Program-made: the position numbers and the translations under genes
Notes under the pieces: generated by a model
Told to the model about the DNA's origin: nothing
The model's input: the letters and a program-made list of their open reading frames with translations, nothing else
The model's database searches: none
Shown here: positions 24,005-33,875 of the stretch, in pieces
How positions within the stretch are numbered: the first letter of the stretch is position 1
Layout: each line of letters starts with the position of its first letter
Source of the DNA: Distichodus sexfasciatus
Taxonomy: Eukaryota > Chordata > Actinopteri > Characiformes > Distichodontidae
Assembly (NCBI GenBank): GCA_032718565.1
Contig: JAVGVS010000498.1
Location: forward strand, 62,001-126,000
Direction of reading: 5' to 3'
DNA length: 64,000 nucleotides

Positions 24005-25925
24005 CCAATAGGTAGTTGGTACTTTAATGCTAATTTTGAAGTAGTTTTATTTGTATTGCATCTTTTTACCGTAGAAACTGTTTCCTCCACGTGAGTCTCA
24101 GCTCCACACTCTGTTTACTAGCACAAAAGAGCAGCGTAACCTTGCACACCTAAAACCGAGGCTGCGATTTCGCTGACCTTGTCTTCTAAACTCGGCTGGG
24201 ATTGTCACTTGAAATACAATCCGAATTTTTGAGCCTTTGGAGAGGATGGAAATAAAAGCAATAACAAAATCCTGCCTCAGACGTCCAAGCTCCTCTTTTG
24301 GAGGGATCACGGCACTAACGAAATGCCTCTGGTAACAAAAACCCCGCTCCTTGTCGTACAATTGCTATTATTAGAGCCGGCAGAATCTTCCCAAGCTCCA
24401 CGTCTTCCGTGCTGCAAATGTCACGTTGCTGATGTATACCGTATTGAATTACGGCGTTTTAAGTGAGCGGAGAGAGGAGGGCTGCGTGTTATCAACCGGC
24501 GTAATGTGAAAGATTACCAGCAGCCCCGTCCCACCTGTTTTCACTCTGGTTTTCGCGAAGGCCGCAGCTGTGCCACCAAACAGGGCATTTTGAAGTCTCT
24601 CTCTCTCCTTATTTAGCCGGGGCCGGCTCGCGCCTCGCATTTGGAGATTGTCATTCCCTTTGGCTCATAGAGTTGGCATTAGTGGGGGCTGAAAAGGAGA
24701 GGTGGTGTGAGTGTGTGTGTGTGTGTGTGTGAGCATTTCATGGGTAGAACTCATAAACATGCCGGTTGAATGGCACAAGGCCTCGTCGGTGCGCTCCTCC
24801 GTCCACCTGTTACAGCCGCCGACGCAGATAAATGGGCCGTGTGCTCGAATCTGGCTTGTAATTCCACAGAGCCTGAGCTTAGTATTGCGTTATGTTTGTT
24901 TTACATCATTTCCAAAATGACTTCTGTTTTGATTCTATCAGCGTATGTTGGAATAAGCTCTGGTTTATGTCCTGCATGAGGCTGGACTTTGCCGCTGCCT
25001 TCGCTGGTCAAGACTTTAATGTGGATGACGATTATGAACACTTGAAAATGTGGGGTTACTGAGGGCGTTTGTGGCTTCGATTTGGGGGGTTTGGTAGCAG
25101 CGTGTCCATGAAAAATCGGAAAATATCGGATAATGAAATTTAAACGTATCATTTCATATTATACTATATCGTTATTTTTTGTGGTGTCAAAAATACACCG
25201 TTATCAACAGAGTAAAGAGTTTTTCAGTTCCAATACCGATACTTAGGCTTTGTGTATTGGCCGATCCCGAGTACCGATCCGATAGCCGTTTACAGCCCTT
25301 AAGAGAATTTGGGGCATTTTCTATCCCTTTGTTGTTTAGGCTTATTACAGTGTGTGTAGAAGACATACATGCCTTATGTTGTTGTGTTCAAAACCTCCTG
25401 TGCTACTCAGATGTGTCATAGTTTGATGTGTAAATGCTGACGCAGTCTTGAAATCAGTCAATTTCTGATACAAAAACTGACTTGCGTCTTTAGATTCTTT
25501 CTTTTTTGTCTTTAGGTAGTGTAGAAGTGCTGCAACTGTAGACATAACTACTAGAAATAGTAAAAACAGTGTGTTATTGGCTTGGAGAGGTTTTTTTGTA
25601 GATATTCTATGGCTTAGTACTATAAAGAAAAACAAGGTTTGAAATCACTTCTTCATCCATTTGGAATCCATCTGGATTTAGAATAAAATTATTTGATAAT
25701 GCATCTATATTTATTTTTTTACTCTAACATTTTATAATGTAAAAAAATATTTTCTGATTAATTGAAAATGAAAAAAATACTTAAGTTTTTTTGTGACATT
25801 CACTGACATTTTTGACATGATGGTGTTCCACATGAGAGTCGTTTGGCTTGATGGAGTTCCACACAGTAACGCAACGAACCCATGTCTAAGAATACACTGA
25901 AAACAGAGTAAATGGCTGTATTGTG
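24005..25925. other. Intergenic, no gene seen
   Basis: 24150-24700 is unique-looking, with a (GT)n run at 24708-24731. 25170-25290 contains a GCCGATCCCGAGTACCGATC motif typical of decayed teleost DNA elements. The rest is AT-rich with no supportable gene. Confidence 0.5.
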
Positions 25926-26060
25926 AGTAGAGCGCTGGTTGTTTTTGTTATTTAACAGCAAAAATGGTTTTGTCTGTAATAAAGGGGAAGATTTGACTGA
26001 ACTGGAACAACCGAATGTTGGATGTCCCTGTGAGAAACGCGCACTAACAAACACAGCAGC
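25926..26060 (+). repeat. Dispersed repeat R1, copy 2
   Basis: It matches 7484-7625 over about 100 bp: GCGCTGGTTGTTTTTGTTAT, AAAAATGG, TTTTGTCTGTAATAAA, then ATTTGACTGAACTGGA. The downstream part (CCCTGTGAGAAACGCGCAC) also aligns loosely to copy 1. Confidence 0.6.
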
Positions 26061-26379
26061 GAAGAACACAGATTATGAGCACAAGCTGGTGGGGTCAAGG
26101 AAATTAAACAGTATATTCAGTATATTTCAGTATTTATTTCCAAAACGAAGTGGTGTGACCTGCAAGTGACCAGTACATTCTGATCAGTCAAAAAATACTT
26201 GTCTCTTTGTCTTCTGCATGTGGTGGTCACCTCAGTGTCAAAAACAAGCTTTTTTTTCCCATTTTTCGTTATGGCAAATCAATTAAATAATTCGTTCTGT
26301 TTGTCATTTTGTTTTGGAAATGAACATTGGGTTTTTGGTTTTTAGTTTTATTAATGATACCTGCCTCCGATTCTCAATA

Positions 26380-26510
26380 GCCACCTTCTGGGCTCTGAGC
26401 ACGGTCCTCAACCTAAAGTAGCTCCAGCTAGGCAGCTCCCTGTAATTAGGAAATGCAAGCTGGGTAAAAGTGGCTGCTAAATGCTGAAAATCTAAGTGTA
26501 AATGTTTTCA
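26380..26510 (+). mobile_element. SINE family S2, diverged
   Basis: The GAGCACGGTCCTCAACC block, GGCAGCTCCCTGTAATTAGG, AAATGCAAGCTGGGTAAAAG and TGGCTGCTAAATGCTGAAAA reproduce the S2 tail in plus orientation. The head is lost. Confidence 0.55.
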
Positions 26511-27206
26511 GATGCTGATGGTAACGCTCCACATCGCACCAAACTGACACAGCTGATTCTCAGCCACCCGACTTCTGGGTTTCCTGCGCAACAAAAGCTC
26601 TTTGGTTCTCCACGGAATCCTGGCAAATTAACCCAATTTATGACTTGCCACTTAAGAATCTCTTGAGTTGCAACAAAAATGGGGCTGTGTGCGTGTGTGT
26701 GTGTGTGTGTGGTGTGTGTGTACAGAAGGCGATTTGCTGGAGCTCCTCTTGAGGCTGAAGTACTGGCTCACTGCTCCCAGCTCTCTCTGTTTGGATGGAG
26801 TTATAAAGTGCTGAAAGCTCTTCTTTTTGCTCCAGAGACACACACTTGGTTTTAAGCAAACTACTTCAAATCTAATGACTCCCTGCTCGCTAGCCGGAGC
26901 TGATTAAGAGCTTTATGTGCTTCTGTCTTCTTGTCGCTTGCAACTTGTTGTTTTTGGCAGGACACAGTCACACTTTATCCTACAGATGGGCAAAGATCCA
27001 TCACGTGCGTCGGAATCGGAAGGTGAAACTCTCTGCTGATGTAAATATGTATGATAGAAGTTGTTATACACTGACCCGATATTGTGCATAGTTGCTGCTA
27101 AAACGTGCACTATTCACTATTCCAAAACCTGCCATCATCCAGATTATAAACACAATGTTGAAAATCTTTCCTGTGACTAATAATCATCACTTCTCTTGTC
27201 TTACAG

Positions 27207-27322
27207 GAGCATGTCACAACGAGTTGTAAATGTGTCCACGTGTCAGATTCTCTGAATGAAATTATTCATCTGTTGATACGCAGCTCGATCGCTTCAAGCT
27301 ACAGCCTGTGCTCTTATGACAG
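27207..27322 (+). other. Splice-flanked segment, candidate novel exon
   Basis: The segment is preceded by TCACTTCTCTTGTCTTACAG, a strong acceptor, and followed by GTGAGT, a consensus donor. Its 116 nt are open throughout in one frame (38 codons plus two bases), but the product resembles nothing I recognise. Similar splice-flanked plus-strand segments follow at 29725, 30133, 31323 and 33791. It could be an exon of an unannotated transcript, or chance. Confidence 0.35.
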
Positions 27323-27610
27323 GTGAGTTTGTGCTCAGTTATTCTAACCAGTGATTAAATCATCTCTGGACGTCTCGAAAGTATTCATGGAAACCAAGAC
27401 AACGATGAATTTATGTTTACATGAGATCTGTCAGCACCCATCATTTATAAGTGTATGACCACTGACCAGTAAGGGTGAATAACATGACTGGCCACAGTGG
27501 CACCTTGCAGTGAGCGTGTCACGCCTTTGCCTTTGAAGTTGATTTTTTTGGAAGCATGAAACATGGGAAAGCAAAAGGATTTTGAAAAATTCTGGTGAAG
27601 CCATTTGAAA

Positions 27611-27843
27611 GTGAGTGATTATTTGTCATTGTGAACACACCACAGCACAGCACACAGTGCACCACAAGCAAATGTGACCTCTGCATTTGACCCATCCTTG
27701 AAGGAGCAGTGGGCAGCTGATATGGGCAGTGCCCAGGGAGCAGTGCTTGGGGAGAGTACCTGGCTCATGAGTACCTCAGTGGTACTTTTACCAGAGACCT
27801 TGTGATCACAGGGTCAACTCCGTAACCGATACCAACTGCCCAA
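27611..27843 (-). mobile_element. SINE family S1
   Basis: It has a GTGAGTGATTATTTGTCATT tail, an intact body (TGACCTCTGCATTTGACCCA, GGAGCAGTGGGCAGCTGATA) and, on the minus strand, a head GGGCAGTTGGTATCGGTTAC. The B-box region is partly deleted. It abuts the left part of the Tc1 element. Confidence 0.85.
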
Positions 27844-27879
27844 TTTAAAGAAAGTCTTTTACATTTTAAGGTTAATAGA

Positions 27880-29268
27880 CGTCCTGTTCAATATAATGTG
27901 ACATTAAAATGTGTTAAAAGCCTTAAAATAAATTCAGTTTTTATTGCAGAAGCATACTCTCACACGGAAAATTGAAGAAAAATGTAACCTTCAACTCAAG
28001 TGAATTTTAAGGGGAAACAAAAGACTAAGAAATAATTATTTTTCATAAAATCACCTGTTCCACAATTATTGGCACCCCTAACAATTCCTAGGAAATAAAT
28101 GTAATTGAAGTATTTCTGTCATTTCTACTGTAGTTTACAAAGTTGATTAGAGTATCTAGGAACATTTAATTAGTAATTCATCACTTCCTGTTTCCCTGGG
28201 GTATAAATATGACGTGACACAGAGGCCATTTCTCTTATCCACTCTTCAACATGGGAAAGACAAAGGAACACACCATTCAAGTGAGGCAGATGTGTGTCGA
28301 CCTTCACCAGTCAGGCAATGGCTACAAGAAAATAGCCACTCGTCTGCACCTGCCCATATCTACTGTCAGAGGAATCATTAAGAAGTTTAAAACAACTGGA
28401 ACAGTGGTAAACAAGCCTGGACGAGGACGCAAGGTTATTTTGCCACCACGCACAGTGAGGAGGATGGTAAGAGAAATAAAAAGTTCTCCAAAGCTCACTG
28501 TTAAAGAACTGCAACAAATGGTAGCATCTTGGGGTCACAAAGTCTCCAAAACAACCATCAGGTGCTATCTACATGCCAATAAGCTGTTTGGGAGGCAGGC
28601 ACGGAAAAAACCTTTTCTCACTCACAATCATAGACGCAAACGTCTGGAGATCACTAAGCGGTACTGGGGCTTCAACTGGGACCGTGTGCTTTGGTCAGAT
28701 GAGACCAAGATAGAGCTTTTTGGCAACAAACACTCTAAGTGGGTCTGGCGGAACACAAAAGATGATGCTGTGGGCCTGTTTCTCTTCCAGAGGCCCTGGG
28801 AACCTTGTTAGAGTGCATGGCATCATGAATGCTTTGAAATACCAGGACATTTTAAATCAGAATCTGGTGGCCTCTGCCCGAAAGCTGAAGATGGGTGCAG
28901 AGAAGACCCAGGTCGCTGGATGATTTAGAGAGATTGTGCAAAGAGGAATGGTCAAGATCCCTCTTTCTGTATTCTCCCATCTTGTGAAACATTATAGGCG
29001 AAGATTAGGTGCTGTTTTGTTGGCAAAAGGGGGTTGTACAAAGTATTAACATCAGGGGTGCTAATAATTGTGGCACACATGATTTGATGTAAAAGAATTA
29101 TTTCTTAATGTGGGATTTTTTTCTCACTGAATAAATGCACTTGAATTAAAGGTTGGATTTTCCTCTTTTTTTTCATTGTGGTCCTATATTATTTAGAAAA
29201 AAACTGAATTTATTAGAAGCTAAAGAACACATCTTAACCAGGGGTGCCAATAATTATGGAGGGCAGTG
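27880..29268 (+). mobile_element. Tc1/mariner element, degraded
   Basis: The right end reads GGGGTGCCAATAATTATGGA then GGGCAGTG. A matching inverted block lies upstream (CCACAATTATTGGCACCCCT near 28060), and the long inverted arms also share an ATAAATTCAGTTTTT block (near 27930 on the left; reverse-complemented near 29190 on the right). Between them lies a broken transposase. The left end is diverged and its exact start is uncertain. A (TG)n(TA)n run immediately follows the right end. Confidence 0.8.
28251..29049 (+). pseudogene. Tc1-like transposase, internally deleted
   Basis: The start MGKTKEHTIQVRQMCVDLHQ is typical of fish Tc1 transposases. Paired helix-turn-helix DNA-binding regions cover about residues 1-110, with a GRGRK motif between them. 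The first catalytic Asp is seen in WSDETK near residue 150. The frame is then lost near 28760, resumes in another frame (CFSSRGPGNLVRVHGIMNAL), and a large central part is missing, including the second and third acidic catalytic residues. Only a C-terminal scrap ending LLAKGGCTKY remains before TAA at 29047. Intact family members have about 340 residues. This copy cannot encode an active enzyme. Confidence 0.9.
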
Positions 29269-29310
29269 TGTGTGTATATATATATATATAAATATGATGT
29301 ATGACCAATG

Positions 29311-29640
29311 TTTGACTGGGTCAGAGCACCTCCAAAACTGCAGCAGCTCTTGTGTGATGTTTTCGCTCAGCAGTGGTCAAGAGCTACCTGAGGTTGTCTG
29401 AGGAAGGAAATCTGGTAAACCATCGACGGGGTGATGGGCAGCCGAAGCTCACTGGTTAACATGGGGAGCGAAGGTCAGCCCGTGATATCTGCTTCAATAG
29501 AAGAGCTTTCATATCTCAAATTGTTGAAAATGTTAGCACTGGTTCTGATAAAAAGGTGTCAAGTTTTTTGTGTATGAAGAGGCACAAGAGGGACCTCCTC
29601 ACTATTAGGCTGGTGGTCATAATTGGGTCTGATAGGTGTG
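29311..29640 (+). mobile_element. Second, different Tc1-type remnant
   Basis: The stretch GTCAGAGCACCTCCAAAACT, followed by GCAGTGGTCAAGAGC and CATCGACGGGGTGATGGGCA, resembles the N-terminal region of another Tc1 transposase family (an SxxxSKTA helix, then an NRRxGxGxP linker). GGTTCTGATAAAAAGGTGTC continues it. It then jumps to ATTAGGCTGGTGGTCATAAT, a typical 3' end of that family. It has in-frame stops and a large internal deletion, and it sits directly beside the first Tc1 copy. Confidence 0.6.
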
Positions 29641-29724
29641 ATGGCGTGTGGACACGGCTGGCATGAGACACGGGTTCCAATATTAAATTGTCTGAACCTG
29701 CGTCTAATTCTCTTTCCCCTTCAG

Positions 29725-29773
29725 GGCCTCGGAAGTTAATTTTTCACGAACGCAGCAACAGCTGCTACTAAAG
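29725..29773 (+). other. Splice-flanked segment, candidate novel exon
   Basis: The acceptor is TTCTCTTTCCCCTTCAG and the donor is GTAAAC. The segment is 49 nt. It reads GGCCTCGGAAGTTAATTTTT and onward, with no clear coding signal. Confidence 0.25.
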
Positions 29774-30132
29774 GTAAACTAGCCTCCTGATGGGTCATTT
29801 TTTAATCAGTGGCCAAAGCTGCCCTGAAATAATATGATGCCCAAGATCTGGAGTCCTGCAAACGCTTATTTATGCTTTACACATCACCAGCGTTTACCGT
29901 GTAAAACCAGGTGCACCTTTACACTCTGATTTACCCTCAGGCTCGTCAGGTGGAACTGCGTATGCTGAGAGCCGGGCAGAGCGGCAGAACGAGAACCTGA
30001 TCAAAGGAAGAGGGGGCGCCAAAAGAGTCTCGTCATTGCAGGTCTTGATTGATTGCACAAAGAACGAAGTGTGTCAGAGGTTGGCTGTGTCCTGCTCCCA
30101 GATCATTAGCCTCGTCTTATTTACATTCACAG

Positions 30133-30163
30133 AAGAAGATTTTTCCAGACGGCGCTCCGGTTG
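30133..30163 (+). other. Splice-flanked segment, candidate novel exon
   Basis: The acceptor TCTTATTTACATTCACAG is followed 31 nt later by a consensus GTAAGTACT donor. An alternative internal acceptor (TTTTTCCAG, exon from 30149) is possible. The size is at the lower limit for a vertebrate exon. Confidence 0.2.
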
Positions 30164-30300
30164 GTAAGTACTGAAATCTTGCATGAGGAGATTTGCATGG
30201 ATAAAAGTGCGTCTACACAAATCCTGAGGGACACTCACAGGAAGGAAGTGTCCTCAGTAAAAAAAACTAAACAAAACCCTTGAGCGTTGATGCTGGTGTT

Positions 30301-30500
30301 TGAGTGATTATTTGTCATTGTGAACACAGCACAGCAAAGCACCAGCACACACTGCACCACAATGTGACCTCTGCATTTGACCCATGAATGAGCACTGGGT
30401 AGCTTTGTTGGCAGCGCCCGGGAGCAGTGCTTGGGGATGGTACCTTGCTCATGAGTACCTCAGTGGTACCTTTACCAGTCCTGGGACTTGAACCTGCCCC
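30301..30500 (-). mobile_element. SINE family S1
   Basis: It shows GAGTGATTATTTGTCATTGT, GAACACAGCACAGCAAAGCA, TGACCTCTGCATTTGACCCA and GGGGATGGTACCTTGCTCAT. On the minus strand the B-box reads GGTTCAAGTCC. The head is truncated just beyond it. Confidence 0.85.
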
Positions 30501-30645
30501 ATCGTTTAGTTGTAAATTGTGTAGTGTGGCAAATACAAAGAATGTTTGACACCACTTATCCATAGCTTTTATGGGGTGGTGGTGGACACTCGCCTTCCGA
30601 CCAAGAGGTCATGGGTTCAAATCCTACCTCCAGCACTACCATCGC

Positions 30646-30835
30646 TGGGGCAGTTGGTTGAGTGTTTGCCCCGTGATCAGAAGGTCACCGGCTTGAATCC
30701 TAGACGCATTAAGTTGCCACTGAGGCTGTCATGAGCAAGGTACTGCTGCCCCTTGTTAGCTGCCCACTGCTCCTTCACGGATGGGTCACATTTCGTTGTG
30801 CTGTGGTGTGGTGTGTTCACAATGACCATCACTCA
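30646..30835 (+). mobile_element. SINE family S1 inserted in S2
   Basis: The head TGGGGCAGTTGGTTGAGTG, B-box-like GGCTTGAATCC, and body TCATGAGCAAGGTACTGCTG, GCTGCCCACTGCTCCTTCAC and GTGTTCACAATGACCATCAC are in plus orientation. It separates the two halves of the S2 SINE. Confidence 0.8.
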
Positions 30836-30938
30836 CTTTCACTGGGTCCCTGAGCGAGACCCTTAACACCAAGTTGCTCTCAGGGAGACTGTCACTGAAA
30901 TTAGGAAATGGAAGTTGCTCTGGATTGGATTGTCTAAA

Positions 30939-31098
30939 GCAGGGGCAGGCAACTCCGGTTCTGGAGCTTTGCCATCCAACTGGGTTTCAGAACATTCCCA
31001 CCTGGTCTCAGGTAGATAACCACCAGAGGAGACTGATCAGGTAGGACGGAAAACCTCCAGGACACTGGACGTCCAGGACTGGAGTTGCCTACACCTGC
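30939..31098. mobile_element. Short palindromic element, 160 bp
   Basis: It begins GCAGGGGCAGGCAACTCCGG and ends GGAGTTGCCTACACCTGC, so the ends are inverted repeats. Both sides are flanked by TCTAAA (30933-30938 and 31099-31104), read as a target-site duplication within the S2 tail. It has no coding capacity. Confidence 0.8.
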
Positions 31099-31322
31099 TC
31101 TAAATGAACATGCTTTTTGGTCCAGACAGTTTACAGTAAGTGTTGGGTTTTACAGGGTATTGTAGCTGAACTTGTACAGTGTGATGGCCAATGTGATAAT
31201 CACAAATTTAATTCTGAATGCAACAGTGGCAGTTTTGAAAAAGGCAACCTTTTTGACTCCTGGTGTAGATTGAGTTTTGTGTTGGAACATAAAGTAAGAG
31301 CAGACTGATCTTCTCCTTCTAG

Positions 31323-31372
31323 AAATGTGCTAATGACCAAGCACTGGATGTGAACCTGGATGAACCGTGTAG
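31323..31372 (+). other. Splice-flanked segment, candidate novel exon
   Basis: The acceptor GATCTTCTCCTTCTAG has a good pyrimidine tract, and the donor GTAAGAAA is consensus. The segment is 50 nt. Taken with 27207, 29725 and 33791 it could belong to one plus-strand transcript. Confidence 0.3.
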
Positions 31373-31850
31373 GTAAGAAACACGATTTACTGTTGCCTTG
31401 TAGAAACTTTCAGGATCGGACAGAAGTTATTTGCAGTTGAAGACAAATTGAACTTGTGAAGGTCATTTTTAAACTGAAGTAGGTAAAAGTCAGCAGTTAG
31501 GTGCAGCGCAAATCAACCGTTTTAATGTGTTTAATTTGAACTACAGGTTTTTGTGGTGAAGCTTGGTCCTTGGTCTGTGAGCGCTGGTCTTCATGAGGAG
31601 AAACTGAGTTTGTAGGAAAGTTTTATGTGAAAAAATTAAAAAGTTAAAGGATTTTAAAAGTGTTGGATTTTGGTTAATGATTAAGATGATTTAAGATCAT
31701 CGAAGAACGATTAAGATCAGGGTCATGTGTGGCTAGTGTTATTTACAGCTAATCACAGTGGGAGTCAAAGAAACGGCCTCATGAAGGCGAGACAACTCTG
31801 TGTGTGTGTGTGTGAGTTTGGCTGTCATGTCTGCTGCTGCTATAGACATA

Positions 31851-32427
31851 TGTGACCCTCCAAGGCAAAACCAGTCGCTTGTTGCAACGGAGGTTTCCGA
31901 GAAAAACGACGGGTAAAATGCGTGGGGTAAAATGTTGGATTTTTTGTTTTTAGTGTTTTGAAACAGTGGAAGGTCTATACTGTATTGTTGTGAATAAATC
32001 TTGCTGAAAAACTTACCCTTTCCATCCTAAAAACGTGACTTTCTTGAGGTGAGGAATTCAATTCCAGCAGAATGTTACAAGTTTCTGTTTTGACCGCTCT
32101 ACTTCAATATTTACGGTAAATCCACTGGTTGACTAGCGTGAAGATATTTCTCCGGAATCCATCTTCGTCTCCCGAGTTCAGTTAACCTAGCATGGTACAC
32201 TACCGTAAATGCTAACGTAGCGACCGCAGCAAGCGTCTGCGAGTGCTACGTCGATAGTCAACTTCAAAGGCAGATTTCTCCGTTTCTCACTTGGCGTGAC
32301 AGGAGAAACCCGACTGATTCATTTGATATAGGTATCGTTTTGAAGCTTGATTTTTGCCCTTTCATAACATCATAACTCAATTGTGAAAATTTGCAACAAG
32401 CAACTGGTTTTGCCGTGGAGGGTCACA
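31851..32427. mobile_element. TIR element, family T1 copy 2
   Basis: It has the same termini as 673-1318 (TGTGACCCTCCAAGGCAAAA; TTTTGCCGTGGAGGGTCACA) and the same TA flanks (31849-31850, 32428-32429). The interior is collinear with copy 1 (for example CTTACCCTTTCCATCCTAAA and GTGAGGAATTCAATTCCAGC). It lacks short stretches, including part of the GTAGGCTA region and part of the ATGTTGATATCTC region. Length is 577 bp. Confidence 0.9.
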
Positions 32428-32939
32428 TATGTACCACACACCTGCCACCAGGCACAATGGCTTCACTCACAACCCGGTCCAGACACATCAACACATGTCA
32501 GAGCAGGACGGGGACACACCCCCCCCTCAGTTTTAGTTTGATCTGCACCGCTGCAGCATGAATATCATTATTTCAGTTTAAGCTTATACACTTTGTGTTG
32601 CTTTTTAAAGGACAGGAGTATGAAGCCACGCTCACGTCACGTCTGCTCTTTATTTCTTCTGTTTGTTTGTTTGTTTTTCCGGTAATTTTCTCCGCTATAT
32701 TACAGAAAGCAGGCGTGTAATCCCTTACTCTCGCCCGTCTCTTTATTTCTTAATTAAAGCGAGGTAGTAATGATCCATCATTTTCGGCAGCAGCCTCGGC
32801 AGGATTTGGAGGTTGCTTCCGTCTGGTTTTTGTGTAATATAATTTTCATGTTTATTATTATTATATATTTTTTCAAGATTACATACAGGATGCCAGCTGG
32901 CAGACAGATATTGAAAACGCCCGCTTTTATTTAAAAGAA

Positions 32940-33382
32940 ACATCAGAAAGGAAAAAAAGGAGGAAGAGAGAACAGCTGGAGGGAGGGGGTGTGTAGGGGT
33001 GGGGGGGTGTGTGTGGAGAGGAGAAGAATAGACAGAGCAAAGAGGAGAAAATAGAGAGGTTTGGGAGAGGGACAGACAGAAAAACCTTGATAAAGAGAGG
33101 AAGGGGTTAGAGGAAGAGAGAAAGGGATGAGAAGGAGAGAGAGGAGGGTGGGGGAGAGGGAAGAAAAGAGGTGAGGAATGAGGGGGGGGGGAGGGAGGGA
33201 GGTTGAGAGAAGCGAGGAGAAAAAGTGAGAAGAAGAGACGGGAGGTAGGGGAGAGGGAAAGACAGAGGGAGAGGAAGGAAAACTAAGGATAGAGAGAGAA
33301 GAAATGAGGAGAAGGAAGGGGCAGTCGAGATAGAAATAGTGTGGAGAGAGGGAGGGAGAGAGAGGGATAAAGAGAGAAGGGT

Positions 33383-33417
<35 letters not shown>

Positions 33418-33420
33418 GGA
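32940..33420 (+). repeat. Polypurine (GA-rich) tract
   Basis: About 480 bp are dominated by GAGAG, GGGAGG, GAAGAG and AGAGAGAG, with few pyrimidines. A short GTGTGTGT interruption occurs near 33005. No coding frame on either strand is credible. It lies just beyond the probable 3' end of CASZ1. Confidence 0.9.
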
Positions 33421-33656
33421 TGGAGAGTGAAGTGTTAGGACTGGTCTGGTCTGAACTCCAACATGCAGTAGAGAAGTGATCAACGTGCAGTGGAGACCTG
33501 AGAGGAGGATGTGTGTCACGCTGTCACTGCCCTGTGTGTGTGTGTGTGTGTTGGGGTTCAGGTGCAGTAAATCCCCCCGTGTGAGACCTCAGCACTCCCC
33601 CCCCACTCCCCCAAGCTGAGACAGGACGTCTGCCGTGTTATAATAATTATATTTTC

Positions 33657-33662
33657 TTTATT
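33657..33662 (-). terminator. CASZ1: Candidate CASZ1 polyadenylation signal
   Basis: The minus strand carries AATAAA here, after about 2.8 kb of non-coding, AT-rich sequence following the CASZ1 stop. Other minus-strand AATAAA motifs occur near 34255 and 32742, so the real end could differ. A GT/CA-rich segment (around 33538-33551) lies further downstream. Confidence 0.35.
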
Positions 33663-33790
33663 TTTTTAACTTTTTACAAATCCTGCTATTTTACACACAT
33701 AAAATGTATTCAAGTGCACAGTTTCATCTCCCAGCCAAAGAGCCGTGTTTTTAACAGGTCTGCGTTCTAATGTTTCTTTTTTTCTGTCAG

Positions 33791-33875
33791 GAAACTGCAC
33801 GAGAGAGAGAGAGAGCGCGTCGGGAGTGAGCCGGAGCTGCACTTGAGAGCGGAGCGCGCGCCGGAGCGGCATGCG
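33791..33875 (+). other. Splice-flanked segment, candidate antisense exon
   Basis: It is preceded by TGTTTCTTTTTTTCTGTCAG, an excellent acceptor, and followed by GTAAGC. The 85 nt are GC- and CpG-rich (GAGCGGAGCGCGCGCCGGAG), unlike the AT-rich surroundings. One frame is open through its length (one base plus 28 codons), giving a charged sequence with no recognised domain. It lies opposite the probable CASZ1 3' UTR. Confidence 0.35.

Larger units (their letters stand above)
30572..31115 (+). mobile_element. SINE family S2 carrying two nested insertions
   Basis: The S2 head GGTGGTGGTGGACACTCGCC with B-box GGGTTCAAATCC lies at 30572-30640. The body resumes at about 30838 (CACTGGGTCCCTGAGCGAGA, CCCTTAACACCAAGTTGCTC) and runs to the TGTCTAAA motif at 30938. 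It picks up once more after 31098 (TCTAAATGAACA). It is interrupted first by an S1 SINE and then by a short palindromic element, giving a relative order of insertion. Confidence 0.75.
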
